From NCBI RefSeq assembly GCF_004328075.1, contig NZ_SJFN01000009.1:62667-126666 (forward strand): DNA of 64,000 nt, read 5' to 3'. Both the position numbers and the translations under genes were made by a program. This stretch comes from Siculibacillus lacustris (lineage in GTDB: Bacteria; Pseudomonadota; Alphaproteobacteria; Rhizobiales; Ancalomicrobiaceae). Shown in pieces: positions 27,568 to 35,572 of the stretch. Numbering within the stretch: position 1 is the stretch's first letter; every line of letters starts with the position of its first letter. The notes beneath the pieces were generated by a model. It was not told the DNA's origin and did not search any database. It worked only from the letters and a program-made list of their open reading frames with translations.

Positions 27568-28179
27568 GCGTTCGTTCCTCCTCGCGGGATCGGACGGCTG
27601 CGCGCGTCTCTCTTTGCCGGTGCGATCGCCATCGGATGCACGGGTGCGTCCGGCGGGACCTCGCCGAGCGCGCCGTCCATCGGTCGGTCGCTCCGGCGGT
27701 CCGGGGATCGGTCGTCGGCGCCGCGCGATGGCGCCCGACCGCCGGAGCGGTCGGAGTCGTCGCGGGTCGGGGCAGGCGGTCGATCGGCGGATCGTCGGCG
27801 TCAGTCGTCTGATGACATTCGGGAGCATGCCGACAAGCTTCGAGATTTGCAATGTGCTATTTCATTTCGACGAACTCACCGATTGCCGCCGAATTGACCG
27901 TCGCCACCGAGATTGTCACGCATATCCAAGGGTCTGCGCCGGCCGTCAGCCTTCGTTCGATCCGTGATGGTGCGTAGCCGGAAGCTCTCTTTCGGTCGTG
28001 CCGAGCCATGCTCGTCCGGCGACCGCTGGTAGACATCAGATGTCTCGGGCGATCCCGAGGGGCTCGTGCCGGCCTTGCGCCGCGGCGGTCCGACCGCCGG
28101 CGCGCCCGACCATGGCGACCCGCCGCCATCCGGAAATCCCCTCTTGGCGCCCCGTGCATTCCGAGATAGCAGATTGTGG
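27568..28179. other. Divergent promoter region between SDR operon and GntR gene
   Basis: About 610 bases without a gene. It is more AT-rich around 27815-27920 and should hold promoters for both directions. A perfect inverted repeat lies at 28031-28045. An imperfect relative, GTCGTCTGATGAC, lies near 27804-27816 and shares the inverse of CATCAGA. Open frames here are low-quality shadows. Confidence 0.5.
28031..28045. promoter_or_regulatory. Inverted repeat AGACATC-A-GATGTCT, candidate GntR operator
   Basis: A perfect 7+1+7 palindrome about 135 bases upstream of the GntR start and ~460 bases upstream of the SDR start. Symmetric sites of this size are typical for FadR-type GntR dimers. Binding is inferred. 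Confidence 0.55.
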
Positions 28180-28854
28180 ATGGCAGCAGATCTGATTTCC
28201 CCGATCGTCTCCGAGGACGTCCCGTCACTGGCCGACCGTGCCTATGCGTCGCTGCGCGAAGCGATCATCGACGGGCGGCTGGCGGCCGGCGCCAAGCTCT
28301 CCGAACGATCGCTGGCCGCGGCCCTCGGCGTGTCGCCGCAGCCGGTGCGCGAGGCGTTGCGACGGCTGGAGAGCGAAGGGCTCGCCGAGGCGCGACCGCG
28401 CAGCGGCAGCTTCGTCACGGTGTTCACCGTCGAACGACTGGTGGAAATGGGCCTGATGCGGGCGGCTTTGGAGACGGTGGCCGCCGGCATCGCCGCGCGC
28501 CGCCGAACCGACGCCGACATCGCGGCGCTGCGGGCCTGCATGACGGTGGTCGATGCGGCCTCCGCCGCCAACGACGACCGCCGTCTGGCGGCCGCCAACG
28601 ACGCGCTCCACGCCGCCATCCACGCGATCACCGGCAATCTCGTGCTGATCCGCAACCTGCAGGCGCTGCGTGGCTACTATCACATCTCGAGCCGGTTGAT
28701 CCTGGTGCGCGAGCTCGAGATCGGCGAATCGCTGAAGGAGCACACGGCTGTGGTCGAGGCGATCATTGCCGGCGATCGGGCCGAAGCCGAGCGCCAGATG
28801 CACCATCACACACATCGCAACCTGCGCGTCGCCTTCCCCGGCAGCGACATCTGA
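28180..28854 (+). CDS. GntR family regulator, FCD (FadR-type) domain
   Basis: A 224-residue regulator. The winged helix-turn-helix spans ~15-80 (YASLREAIIDGRLAAGAKLSERSLAAALGVS, then QPVREALRRLESEGL). The all-helical FCD domain follows, with the metal-site His in AANDALHAAIHAIT, in LKEHTAVVEAI and in HHHTHRNL, as expected for FCD sensors of carboxylates. It probably controls the divergent SDR - MFS - dehydrogenase operon in answer to a sugar acid. The ATG at 28180 has only a weak purine-rich site. An upstream frame is possible but Arg-rich. Confidence 0.85.
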   Translation: MAADLISPIVSEDVPSLADRAYASLREAIIDGRLAAGAKLSERSLAAALGVSPQPVREALRRLESEGLAEARPRSGSFVTVFTVERLVEMGLMRAALETVAAGIAARRRTDADIAALRACMTVVDAASAANDDRRLAAANDALHAAIHAITGNLVLIRNLQALRGYYHISSRLILVRELEIGESLKEHTAVVEAIIAGDRAEAERQMHHHTHRNLRVAFPGSDI

Positions 28855-28960
28855 TCGAGATCTTCGCGGGCGCCGCGCGCCGCAACCAGCGTATCGCTCC
28901 CCGGCCCTTCGATGATCGGATTGATGGGCAGCACCACGGTCACCATGAAGAAGGCGCCGA

Positions 28961-29140
28961 TCAGCAGCGGATCAGCCGGCGGATTTCGTCGGCGGAAAGA
29001 GCCGTGCGGTTGATCGGCCGGGCGTGCAGCGCGTCGGAACCGAGCGCCATGTCGAGGGCGACCCGCTTCAGCGGAAAGCGCTTCTCGGCGACGATCACCG
29101 TGTAGGCGAGATCGGCGAATTCGCGGCCGCGCTCGCTCAT
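28961..29140 (-). CDS. Small helix-turn-helix-like protein of 59 residues
   Basis: The small protein overlaps the preceding gene by four bases (ATGA), so it is translated with it. Residues ~20-45 (FPLKRVALDMALGSDALHA) look like a helix-turn-helix of the phage-regulator kind, followed by LSADEIRRLIR. I know no named family. Together with its partner it forms a two-gene cassette beside a recombinase remnant and a tRNA gene. It could be a regulator, antitoxin or partner of the upstream protein. That is inference. Confidence 0.6.
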   Translation of the reverse strand: MSERGREFADLAYTVIVAEKRFPLKRVALDMALGSDALHARPINRTALSADEIRRLIRC

Positions 29141-29898
29141 CGCCCCCTCCCCCGCCCGGCGCCGAGCTCGGCGAGCCGGGCCACCAGCCGCTCGCGATCG
29201 ATCCATTCGAGCGGCACCAGCGCCACGCCGAGGGCCGCCGCCTTGCCGTGCAGTTGCTCGTAGCGCGGCTCGCCGCGGCGCTCGTCCCACAGATCGGTGG
29301 TGACCACCAGGGCGACGGCGGAGGTCGCCTCGCCGAAGTGGTCGATCAGATTGTCGGCCTCCTGGAGGGCCTCCATCAACCGGGCGCGATGGCGGGGGCC
29401 GCCGTCGTCGAGGCGCGAGCGCAGCGCCTTGGCCGAGACGAACACCAGGCGATCGGCGAAGCGGGCGATGGTGTCGATCTCGTTCTCGCCTTCGAAGCCC
29501 TGGGCGATCCAGCCGAGCTTCTGGCCGATCCGCACCTCGTCGGCGCCGGCGGCGAGCGCACAGAGCCCCAAGTGTTCCTCGAGCCAGCCGCCGCGCAAAT
29601 AGCGATCGGCCTCCGCCGAGGGCGAGAACACCCCGCCGCCGTCGACCACGAGCACGCCGCAGGCGACCAGTTGCCGGGCGAGCGCGACCTCCGCAGGCCC
29701 CGCGAGCGGCCCGGCGACACAGCCGGTCGCCACGTCGCGGACCCGTTCGAAGGTGGGAAAATGCGCGGCGATCGCGGTCGTCGCGTCGGCGCGGGCGGTG
29801 GCGCGGGAAAGATCGAGGCCGCGATCGGCGAACCACGCGCCGTGACGCCTGAGCCGCGCTTCGATGCCGGCGAGAGGTGCGAGATCGACGTCGGACAT
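29137..29898 (-). CDS. Card1/DUF1887-like protein without CARF domain, possibly inactive PD-(D/E)XK fold
   Basis: A 253-residue protein. Residues ~60-100 look like a winged helix (GPAEVALARQLVACGVLVVDGG). LRGGWLEEHL at 102-110 and ENEIDTIARFADRLVFVSAK at 138-157 then follow the order of the C-terminal nuclease of Card1/DUF1887 proteins: GGWLE, NEID, then E-C-K. Here the third motif reads VSAK, so the catalytic Glu is replaced by Ser while Asp142 and Lys157 remain. The CARF sensor half is absent. The family call rests on these short motifs only. The ATG at 29898 has GAGGGGG upstream. A DUF1887 name is tentative; an unrelated hypothetical is possible. Confidence 0.6.
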   Translation of the reverse strand: MSDVDLAPLAGIEARLRRHGAWFADRGLDLSRATARADATTAIAAHFPTFERVRDVATGCVAGPLAGPAEVALARQLVACGVLVVDGGGVFSPSAEADRYLRGGWLEEHLGLCALAAGADEVRIGQKLGWIAQGFEGENEIDTIARFADRLVFVSAKALRSRLDDGGPRHRARLMEALQEADNLIDHFGEATSAVALVVTTDLWDERRGEPRYEQLHGKAAALGVALVPLEWIDRERLVARLAELGAGRGRGR

Positions 29899-29953
29899 GA
29901 GACCCCCTCGGCGCGCGAAGCTGTAATCCACCTTCTTCATCCAACTGAGGCCA

Positions 29954-30292
29954 GTGTCCAGAGGTCAACGCGCCGTCACGCCGGCTGAGCGAATCGGCGC
30001 CGTGATCGTGAGCGAGGCCACCGGGCAGCCCTACAGCCCGGGGATCTTCGCGAAGACGTGGCGGAAGATCGCGGACGCGGCCGGCATCCCGAAGGAGGTC
30101 TGGAACCGCGACAGCCGGGCCGGGGCGGTCTCCGAAGGTGATGAGGCCGGCGCCACGCTCGGCGAGTTGCAGCGCATGGCTGGCCACACGACGTCGAAAA
30201 TCACGCAGCGCTACAGGCGGGGCGAGAACGTCGTTTCGTCTCAGGAATTGGCTGGATTGCGTGCGGAGAAACGAAAGGTCGGGAAAACGTGA
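29954..30292 (+). pseudogene. Tyrosine recombinase/integrase, C-terminal fragment
   Basis: Only ~110 residues remain. They show the C-terminal catalytic half of a phage-type integrase: NRDSRAG (Arg of the HxxR box, with the His changed), LQRMAGHTT (the GH box) and the Tyr in ITQRYRR. The N-terminal arm- and core-binding parts and the first catalytic Arg are missing. The frame opens with a GTG without a convincing ribosome site. It points toward the 3' end of tRNA-Arg 65 bases away, the usual place for an integrase at a tRNA attachment site. Probably a decayed relic. Confidence 0.8.
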
Positions 30293-30356
30293 TTCAGTCG
30301 GGAAAAACCGCTTCCCAACCGTAAATGAGGATACCCTTCCAAGTCATTGAAATCGT

Positions 30357-30432
30357 TGGCGACCCCGGCAGGATTCGAACCTGCGACCAACAGCTTAGAA
30401 GGCTGTCGCTCTATCCCCTGAGCTACGGGGCC
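30357..30432 (-). tRNA. tRNA-Arg (anticodon TCT)
   Basis: A full cloverleaf of 76 bases including an encoded CCA. The acceptor arm GGCCCCG pairs with CGGGGTC (one G-U). The D arm is GCTCAGGGGATAGAGC. The anticodon arm is ACAGC, loop CTTCTAA, GCTGT. The T arm is GCAGG, TTCGAAT, CCTGC. The discriminator is G. It reads AGA codons. Its 3' end faces the integrase fragment. Confidence 0.97.
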
Positions 30433-30533
30433 CGCGCGAACGCTTCGAGCCGGGCGCGGCGGATCTCCATGACGAATTCCGCCCCGGAATCCGCGTCTCG
30501 TCGACCGGCCCGACGCGCCCTCTGTAGCGGATT

Positions 30534-32960
30534 TCAGCGGGCCTTGTACAGGCCGATCGCCGCCGCCGGCCGCCCCGCCGAGCCTACGCCAGCGCCGCTC
30601 TCCGCAAAGGTCGGGTCCGGCTTCGCCTCGCCCACGCCGTGGGCCGTCGCCGCACCCGCGAGGTCGGCCGGCACCGCGCCGGCGCGGTCGGCGGTCGCGC
30701 CGCCCTCGCCCCCGCGCTCCGCCGCCCGCGCGCAGCGATGCGCATAGGCCAACGCCTCCGCGGCGATCGTCGGACGCGCGAAGACGAAGCCCTGGACCTC
30801 GTCGCAACCCAGATCGCGGAGAATCGCCACCTCCTCGGCCTTCTCCGCCCCCTCCCCGACCAGGTTCAGACCGAGACCGTGACCGAGCGCGACGATGCCG
30901 CGCAGGAGCTCGCGCGAGCGGCTGGATTCGGCGATGCCGTCGATGAAGACGCGATCGATCTTCAGCGTGTCGAAGGGAAGCTGGGTGAGATAGCCGAGCG
31001 AGGAATAGCCGGTCCCGAAATCGTCGAGCGACAACATCACCCCCTGCCGCTTCAGGGACTGCAGCGCCGCCAGCACCCGGCCCTCCTCGTGATCGGCGAG
31101 CAGGCTCTCGGTCAGTTCCAGGCACAGGAGATGCGGCGGCAGCCCGGTCTCGGCGAGCACCCGGGCGACGTCGGCGGCGAAGTCCGAAGCCCAGATCTGC
31201 GCCGCCGAAACGTTGACGGAGACCTTGCAGGCGGGCTCGCCGGCCGCGAGCCAGGCTTTGGCCTGACCTGCCGCCTCCCGCAGGATCCAGGTCCCGAGAT
31301 CGCAGATCAGATGCGAACTCTCGGCCACCCGGATGAACTCGATCGGCGGCACGTTGCCGAGACGCGGATGGGTCCACCGCGCCAGCGCCTCGAAGCCGCA
31401 CACCCGCCCGGTCGCGAGATCGATCTGCGGCTGATAGTGGACCGCCAGTCCGCCTTCGCCGGCGAGCGCACAACGCAGATCGCGGGCCAAGGTGGTCTTG
31501 TGTTGAATCTCGTCGTTCATCATCGGATCGAAGGTGGCGCAGCGCCCGCGCCCGGCTTCCTTTGCCCGATAGAGGGCGAGATCGGCGTTGCGCAGCAGGT
31601 CCGTCGCCGTGGTCCCGTGCTCGGGAATGAGCGCGATGCCGATGCTGGCGCCGACCGAGACTTCGGCGCGGCTGAGCCGCATCGGTACGCTGAGCGCCGC
31701 GATGATGCGGCGGGCCAGCGGCTCGGCCGTCGCGAGCACCGCATCGTCCTGGATCAGCACCGCGAATTCGTCGCCGCCGAGCCGCGCCACGAAATGGTCG
31801 GGGCCGAGCAGGCGCGAGATCAGATGGGCGATCTTGCCGAGCAACTCGTCACCGGTCGAATGGCCGAGCGCGTCGTTGACGTCCTTGAACCGGTCGAGAT
31901 CGAGGAGCAGCAGCGCCCCCGGAATCCCGCCCGCCCGGCAGCGGGTCAGAACCTCGTCGAGATTGCGCTGAAACAGCGCGCGGTTGGCGAGGCCGGTGAG
32001 CGGATCGTGATAGGCGAGTTGCGCCAGGCGATCTTCGGCCGATTTCCGCTCTGTGATGTCCTGAACGGTCCCGCGCAGACCGACGGTGCGGCCCCGCTCG
32101 TCGAAGAGCAGCTTGAGGATGATCGCGAAATCACCGACCGAACCGTCGCCGCGGCGCATCTTGACGTCGACGGCGGCGGCGCGCCCGGTCCGCATCACCT
32201 CGGCCTGGGCGTCGAGAATGCGTTTCGCGCCGTCGCCGACGTAGAGATCGAGCACAGCGCGCCGGGTCGGGAGAAAGGCCTCCCGTTCGTAGCCGAGCAG
32301 GTCGAAGACTTCGTCGGACCACTCCAGCACCTGCGTCTCGAACCGGCGACTCCAGGCACCGAGCCGCCCGATGCGCTGGGCCTCGACGAGTTGTTGGGTG
32401 CGTTGCTGCAGCAGGGTGTTGGCGAGCGTGATCTCGTCATTGGCCGAGCGCAGTTGCGCGAGCGCCCGATCGAGCGCCCTGAGCGGCAGAACCCGAACCG
32501 CACCATAGGTGACGATCCCGGTGAGGCCGCTCAGCAGGGCAATCAACGCCAACCGATCGATCAGCGGCTGCAGCGGGAAGGACACGTCGACCCGACCCAC
32601 CACTTGACCCGCCACTTCGATCGGCGCCCCGCGGACCAGTCGCGGGTAGGCCGGCAGCGTTCCGACCTCGACCAACGGCCGCCCCATCGCATCGAAGACC
32701 GCCTGATGGGGCGCGGGAATGGGTATCCGGTCGAGATCGATGAGTTCTTCGATTCGAACCTTCTGGTACTGCCACAGCTTGGGGTTCGCATAGACGTATT
32801 TGGCGACGCGAACCGCGCTGAGACTCGCCGTGAACATCGCCCGCTCGGACTCGTAGTGAACCGCGCCGAACCAATAGCTCGCCGGCACGAACACGGCGAC
32901 CGCGAGAGCGGCCGCCATGGCGATGAAATTGATGTTCCTGCGAACGGCGGTTTCTTTCAC
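30534..32960 (-). CDS. Membrane-anchored PAS-GGDEF-EAL cyclic-di-GMP enzyme
   Basis: An 808-residue protein. Helix one (IAMAAALAVAVFVPASYWF) and helix two (IALLSGLTGIVTYGAVRVL, ~145) flank a periplasmic sensor of ~120 residues. A short coiled coil and a PAS domain (WSDEVFDLLGYE to VQDITERK) follow. The GGDEF domain has an intact RLGGDEFA. The EAL domain has FEALARW, LELTES, DDFGTGYSS, KIDR and VGEGAEKAEE, so both synthesis and breakdown of c-di-GMP look possible. A low-complexity Ala/Gly tail ends the protein. The start is GTG six bases after the PstS-like gene, so the periplasmic sensor may bind that protein. Confidence 0.88.
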   Translation of the reverse strand: MKETAVRRNINFIAMAAALAVAVFVPASYWFGAVHYESERAMFTASLSAVRVAKYVYANPKLWQYQKVRIEELIDLDRIPIPAPHQAVFDAMGRPLVEVGTLPAYPRLVRGAPIEVAGQVVGRVDVSFPLQPLIDRLALIALLSGLTGIVTYGAVRVLPLRALDRALAQLRSANDEITLANTLLQQRTQQLVEAQRIGRLGAWSRRFETQVLEWSDEVFDLLGYEREAFLPTRRAVLDLYVGDGAKRILDAQAEVMRTGRAAAVDVKMRRGDGSVGDFAIILKLLFDERGRTVGLRGTVQDITERKSAEDRLAQLAYHDPLTGLANRALFQRNLDEVLTRCRAGGIPGALLLLDLDRFKDVNDALGHSTGDELLGKIAHLISRLLGPDHFVARLGGDEFAVLIQDDAVLATAEPLARRIIAALSVPMRLSRAEVSVGASIGIALIPEHGTTATDLLRNADLALYRAKEAGRGRCATFDPMMNDEIQHKTTLARDLRCALAGEGGLAVHYQPQIDLATGRVCGFEALARWTHPRLGNVPPIEFIRVAESSHLICDLGTWILREAAGQAKAWLAAGEPACKVSVNVSAAQIWASDFAADVARVLAETGLPPHLLCLELTESLLADHEEGRVLAALQSLKRQGVMLSLDDFGTGYSSLGYLTQLPFDTLKIDRVFIDGIAESSRSRELLRGIVALGHGLGLNLVGEGAEKAEEVAILRDLGCDEVQGFVFARPTIAAEALAYAHRCARAAERGGEGGATADRAGAVPADLAGAATAHGVGEAKPDPTFAESGAGVGSAGRPAAAIGLYKAR

Positions 32961-32966
32961 TCGGCT

Positions 32967-33815
32967 CTACCTGACCGGATCGATCCGAACGGTGGACGGA
33001 AGACAGCCCGCAGCCCGCAGCACCTCGGCTGCGGCGGCCGAGCCGGCGAATTCGACGAACCGTCGCGTGGTCGGCGACGCCGTCGCCGCGACGATGAACT
33101 GGAAGTCCTTCCCGTAAGGATAGCGACCCGACTCGAACGCCTCGAGGGTCGGCATCACCCCGTCGATGGAGAGGAACCGCAAGGCGCGGTTCTCGGTGCG
33201 GATCTGGGCGAGGCTGATCGCCGCGAGCGATCCCGGAATGGTCTCGGCGGCCGCGGCATTGTCCTGATCGGTGGCGGCGACCACCACTTCGGGACGGACG
33301 CGGACGCGGTCGATCGCTTCCGCCATGCCGGGGAAGAGACCGGCGAGCCGCGCCGTGTCGCTCTCGCTCTTCGGACGCAGCACCACCCGCACCGGCGCCC
33401 CGCTCGGCCAGATCGCCGTCGTCGAGGAGAAGAAGGCGGCGACGTCGCGAGATGCGAGGCCGCCGGGATCGCGCTCCGAACTCGCCAGCCCGAACGGCGA
33501 GCGCGCCAGGATCTCTCCGGTCAGCCCCTTGCCGATCTCCTCGACCCGCAGCAGGCGCCCGGAAACCGCCACATCGATCTCCCCGTCGGCGACCGCCGCG
33601 ATCGCCCCGGTACTGCCGAGACTGGGAATGACCTCGAGGGTCGTCCCGGGTTCGCGCGCCGAGAAGGCGGCTCCGAGGCGTTTCAGGAGTTCGGTCGCCG
33701 CCCCGGTTCCGCCGGCCCGCACCGTCTCGGCGCGCACGTCGCAGGCGACGACGAGCCACAGCGCCGCAGCAGCCACGAAGAACTCTCGATACCTGACGTA
33801 TGGTAATGTATTCAT
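32967..33815 (-). CDS. PstS-like periplasmic substrate-binding protein paired with a c-di-GMP enzyme
   Basis: A 282-residue PBP-like domain (phosphate-binding kind). It opens with GGTGAATELLKRLGAAF and has PSLGSTGAIAAVADGEIDVAVSGR, the family anion-binding loops. The leader LWLVVACDVRA can be read as a signal peptide cut after VRA, or as a lipobox with Cys then Asp, which in E. coli would hold it at the inner membrane. No pst permease genes are near. The six-base gap to the GGDEF-EAL gene suggests a ligand sensor feeding that enzyme. I took the ATG at 33815, which has a GGGGTGG site, over the ATG six codons upstream. Confidence 0.8.
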   Translation of the reverse strand: MNTLPYVRYREFFVAAAALWLVVACDVRAETVRAGGTGAATELLKRLGAAFSAREPGTTLEVIPSLGSTGAIAAVADGEIDVAVSGRLLRVEEIGKGLTGEILARSPFGLASSERDPGGLASRDVAAFFSSTTAIWPSGAPVRVVLRPKSESDTARLAGLFPGMAEAIDRVRVRPEVVVAATDQDNAAAAETIPGSLAAISLAQIRTENRALRFLSIDGVMPTLEAFESGRYPYGKDFQFIVAATASPTTRRFVEFAGSAAAAEVLRAAGCLPSTVRIDPVR

Positions 33816-34121
33816 TCGCCACCCCGAGCCCATACGTATAGATTCTAGGGGATGAAGTGCAATATGCCCTTAACAATCGAATTGCATTCCGAGGATTTCA
33901 TGCACGAGGAACGACGGCTGTGACGCCGATAATTCAAAAGAATGCTCCGGGCCGCAAATCGTCTTGAACCTTCAGGTGATACGAATTCAAATTGACGTTG
34001 CGTCAATTTGATTCCGATCGAGCGCGCAGCCGCGCGCCGGGCCGAGCGACCAGCCCCGGACGTGCCACGGCCGCCCGCGGTCTCCCGCGGACGGCCGTTC
34101 GATCGGACACGAAGTCGTCTT
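33816..34121. other. AT-rich gap between nifW and the PstS-like gene
   Basis: About 300 bases, clearly AT-richer than the neighbours over 33840-34010. It is downstream of the nif operon and upstream of the PstS/GGDEF-EAL unit. The main feature is a perfect palindrome at 33988-34010. No gene is seen. Confidence 0.6.
33988..34010. promoter_or_regulatory. Perfect 10-bp inverted repeat CAAATTGACG / CGTCAATTTG
   Basis: Ten-base arms around TTG. There is no T-run after it on either strand, so a terminator is unlikely. It is more probably an operator for the PstS-like/GGDEF-EAL unit, whose start lies ~175 bases further on in the reading direction. Confidence 0.55.
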
Positions 34122-34508
34122 TCAACCCCGGGGCGGCAGCGGCGCCAGGATGTCGTCGAAGTCGACGAAGGCGGTGCCGGGCTTCACCGGCCGATCGGGA
34201 TCGTTGTCCTTCAAGACCTTGAACACCCGCTCCTTGAGCGGCGACGACGTGACGAAGTCGTCGTAGGCGCGCTCGAGGTAGGAGCGGCAGCGCGCCGCGA
34301 TCACCCGGTCGGGCAGACCGTCGAAGTCCTCGGTCGCCAGATATTGGCCCATCCGCTTCAGGACGTGCAGCCGCGCCGAGGCGAGCACCTTGGGGTCGTA
34401 CTTGACCGACAGCGCGTCGAAGAAATCCTCGGCCGAAGACAGGGTCTTGAGGCGGGGCAGAATATCGACGACGTCGACCGGCTTGTCGTCGAGCGAACAG
34501 CTGGACAT
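34122..34508 (-). CDS. nifW: Nitrogenase-stabilizing/protective protein NifW
   Basis: A 128-residue protein with the NifW core LSSAEDFFDALSVKYDPKVLASARLHVL followed by KRMGQYL. NifW binds the MoFe protein and is thought to protect it from oxygen. It closes the nif operon. GAGGAGA precedes the ATG at 34508. The length fits the family (~110-125). An upstream open frame to 34640 is not used. Confidence 0.92.
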   Translation of the reverse strand: MSSCSLDDKPVDVVDILPRLKTLSSAEDFFDALSVKYDPKVLASARLHVLKRMGQYLATEDFDGLPDRVIAARCRSYLERAYDDFVTSSPLKERVFKVLKDNDPDRPVKPGTAFVDFDDILAPLPPRG

Positions 34509-34533
34509 GGGGCTCTCCTCGGGGGCTCGGGGG

Positions 34534-34692
34534 TCAGGGGCGGGTGCGGGCGGTGGTGGACGACGGACCGAACCGGCGCGGCGGCTCGTGGATCGCCAGG
34601 ATCTCGACATGGCAGCCCGCCGGGATCGGCGGCTCGCCACGCGGCCGGATGACCACGACGCAGCTCGGTTCGGAATGCGGGCAGGCGGACAT
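34534..34692 (-). CDS. Small nif-operon protein sharing a motif with the CysE tail
   Basis: A 52-residue protein between cysE and nifW, with GAGGAG before its ATG. It starts with MSACPHSEPSCVVVI, holding two cysteines, and then HVEILAIHEPPRRF. The same motif, [14 protein letters not shown], stands in the C-terminal tail of CysE just upstream. At the DNA level 34575-34612 and 34781-34818 match over 38 bases with few changes. So this gene looks like a partial copy of the cysE 3' end, or both carry a common docking peptide. The function is unknown. Its place in the operon suggests a link to nitrogen fixation. Confidence 0.65.
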   Translation of the reverse strand: MSACPHSEPSCVVVIRPRGEPPIPAGCHVEILAIHEPPRRFGPSSTTARTRP

Positions 34693-34715
34693 GGGCGATC
34701 TCCTCGGGCTCGGGG

Positions 34716-35549
34716 TCAGTGGGGAACGGGCGGGGCCTCGCCGACCGCAGGCGTCTCGGCGGCGGGCGGGGTGTCGAAGCGGCGCGGCGGTTCGTGCACG
34801 GCGAGGATCTCGACATGGATCCCACCGCCGGCGGCCTTGCGGGTGGCGTGGTCGAAGCGCGCCTCGAGAAAGTCGATGCGGTCGATCAACGAGGCGAGTG
34901 CTTCCCCGACCGGATCGGGCATCAGATGATGTTCGAGGTCGATCCGCCCGCCGATGCGCCGCCGATCGGCCGGCGCCTTGACGATCCGGCCGGGAATGCC
35001 GACCACCGTCATCTCCGGCGGCACGTCTTCGATCACCACCGAATTGGCACCGATCCGCGCACCGCGCCCGACGGTGATCGGCCCGAGGATCTTGGCGCCG
35101 GCCCCCACCAGCACGCCGTCCTCGAGGGTCGGGTGACGTTTGCCCGGTCGCCACGACACGCCGCCGAGCGTCACGCCGTGATAGAGCGTGACGTCGTCGC
35201 CGATCACCGCGGTCTCGCCGACCACCACGCCGGCGCCGTGGTCGATGAAGAAGCGCCGCCCGACGGTGGCTCCGGGATGGATGTCGACATTGGTCAGGAA
35301 CCGCCCGAGCCAGGCGGTGAAGCGCCCGGCGAAGCGATGGCCGCGCATCCACAGGCGATGGGCGAGGCGATGCCAGACGATGGCGTGGACCCCGGGATAG
35401 GTCAGGACGATCTCGAGGGTGAAGCGCGCCGCCGGATCGCGCGCCTTGACGCAGGCGACGTCCTCGCGCAGTTCCGCCCACAGCGTCGGGCGTCCTTTGG
35501 CCGGCACCGCAGCAGGGATCCCGGGCGAAGCGGCGGCGACGTCGGTCAT
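34716..35549 (-). CDS. cysE: Serine O-acetyltransferase of the nif operon
   Basis: A 277-residue enzyme making O-acetylserine for cysteine synthesis. This would supply NifS with sulfur when many Fe-S clusters are built. The left-handed beta-helix hexapeptide repeats run ~90-195 ([26 protein letters not shown], and so on). The catalytic His and Asp lie in FFIDHGAG, and the acetyl-CoA part in [21 protein letters not shown] ~60-residue tail follows the helix, with [14 protein letters not shown] and a Pro-rich end. AGGAGG precedes the ATG at 35549. It follows nifV by 23 bases. Confidence 0.92.
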   Translation of the reverse strand: MTDVAAASPGIPAAVPAKGRPTLWAELREDVACVKARDPAARFTLEIVLTYPGVHAIVWHRLAHRLWMRGHRFAGRFTAWLGRFLTNVDIHPGATVGRRFFIDHGAGVVVGETAVIGDDVTLYHGVTLGGVSWRPGKRHPTLEDGVLVGAGAKILGPITVGRGARIGANSVVIEDVPPEMTVVGIPGRIVKAPADRRRIGGRIDLEHHLMPDPVGEALASLIDRIDFLEARFDHATRKAAGGGIHVEILAVHEPPRRFDTPPAAETPAVGEAPPVPH

Positions 35550-35572
35550 GGGCTCCTCCTGCGGCAAAGGGG

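Noticed and set aside
27857-28228. Minus-strand frame of 123 codons before the GntR gene
   Set aside because: Arg-rich, no ribosome site, and overlaps the GntR start and likely operator.
28807-28960. Minus-strand segment reading LIGAFFMVTVVLPINPIIEG
   Set aside because: It looks like a piece of a membrane protein, but it has no start, runs into the GntR 3' end and has no family match that I can name. It may be a relic, but it is too short to call.
28961-29898. CRISPR array near the Card1-like gene
   Set aside because: No regularly spaced direct repeats and no cas genes are present within several kilobases.
30639-33806. A 1055-codon plus-strand frame
   Set aside because: It lies opposite the GGDEF-EAL and PstS-like genes and looks like a shadow (Arg/Glu/Gly-rich, no domain).
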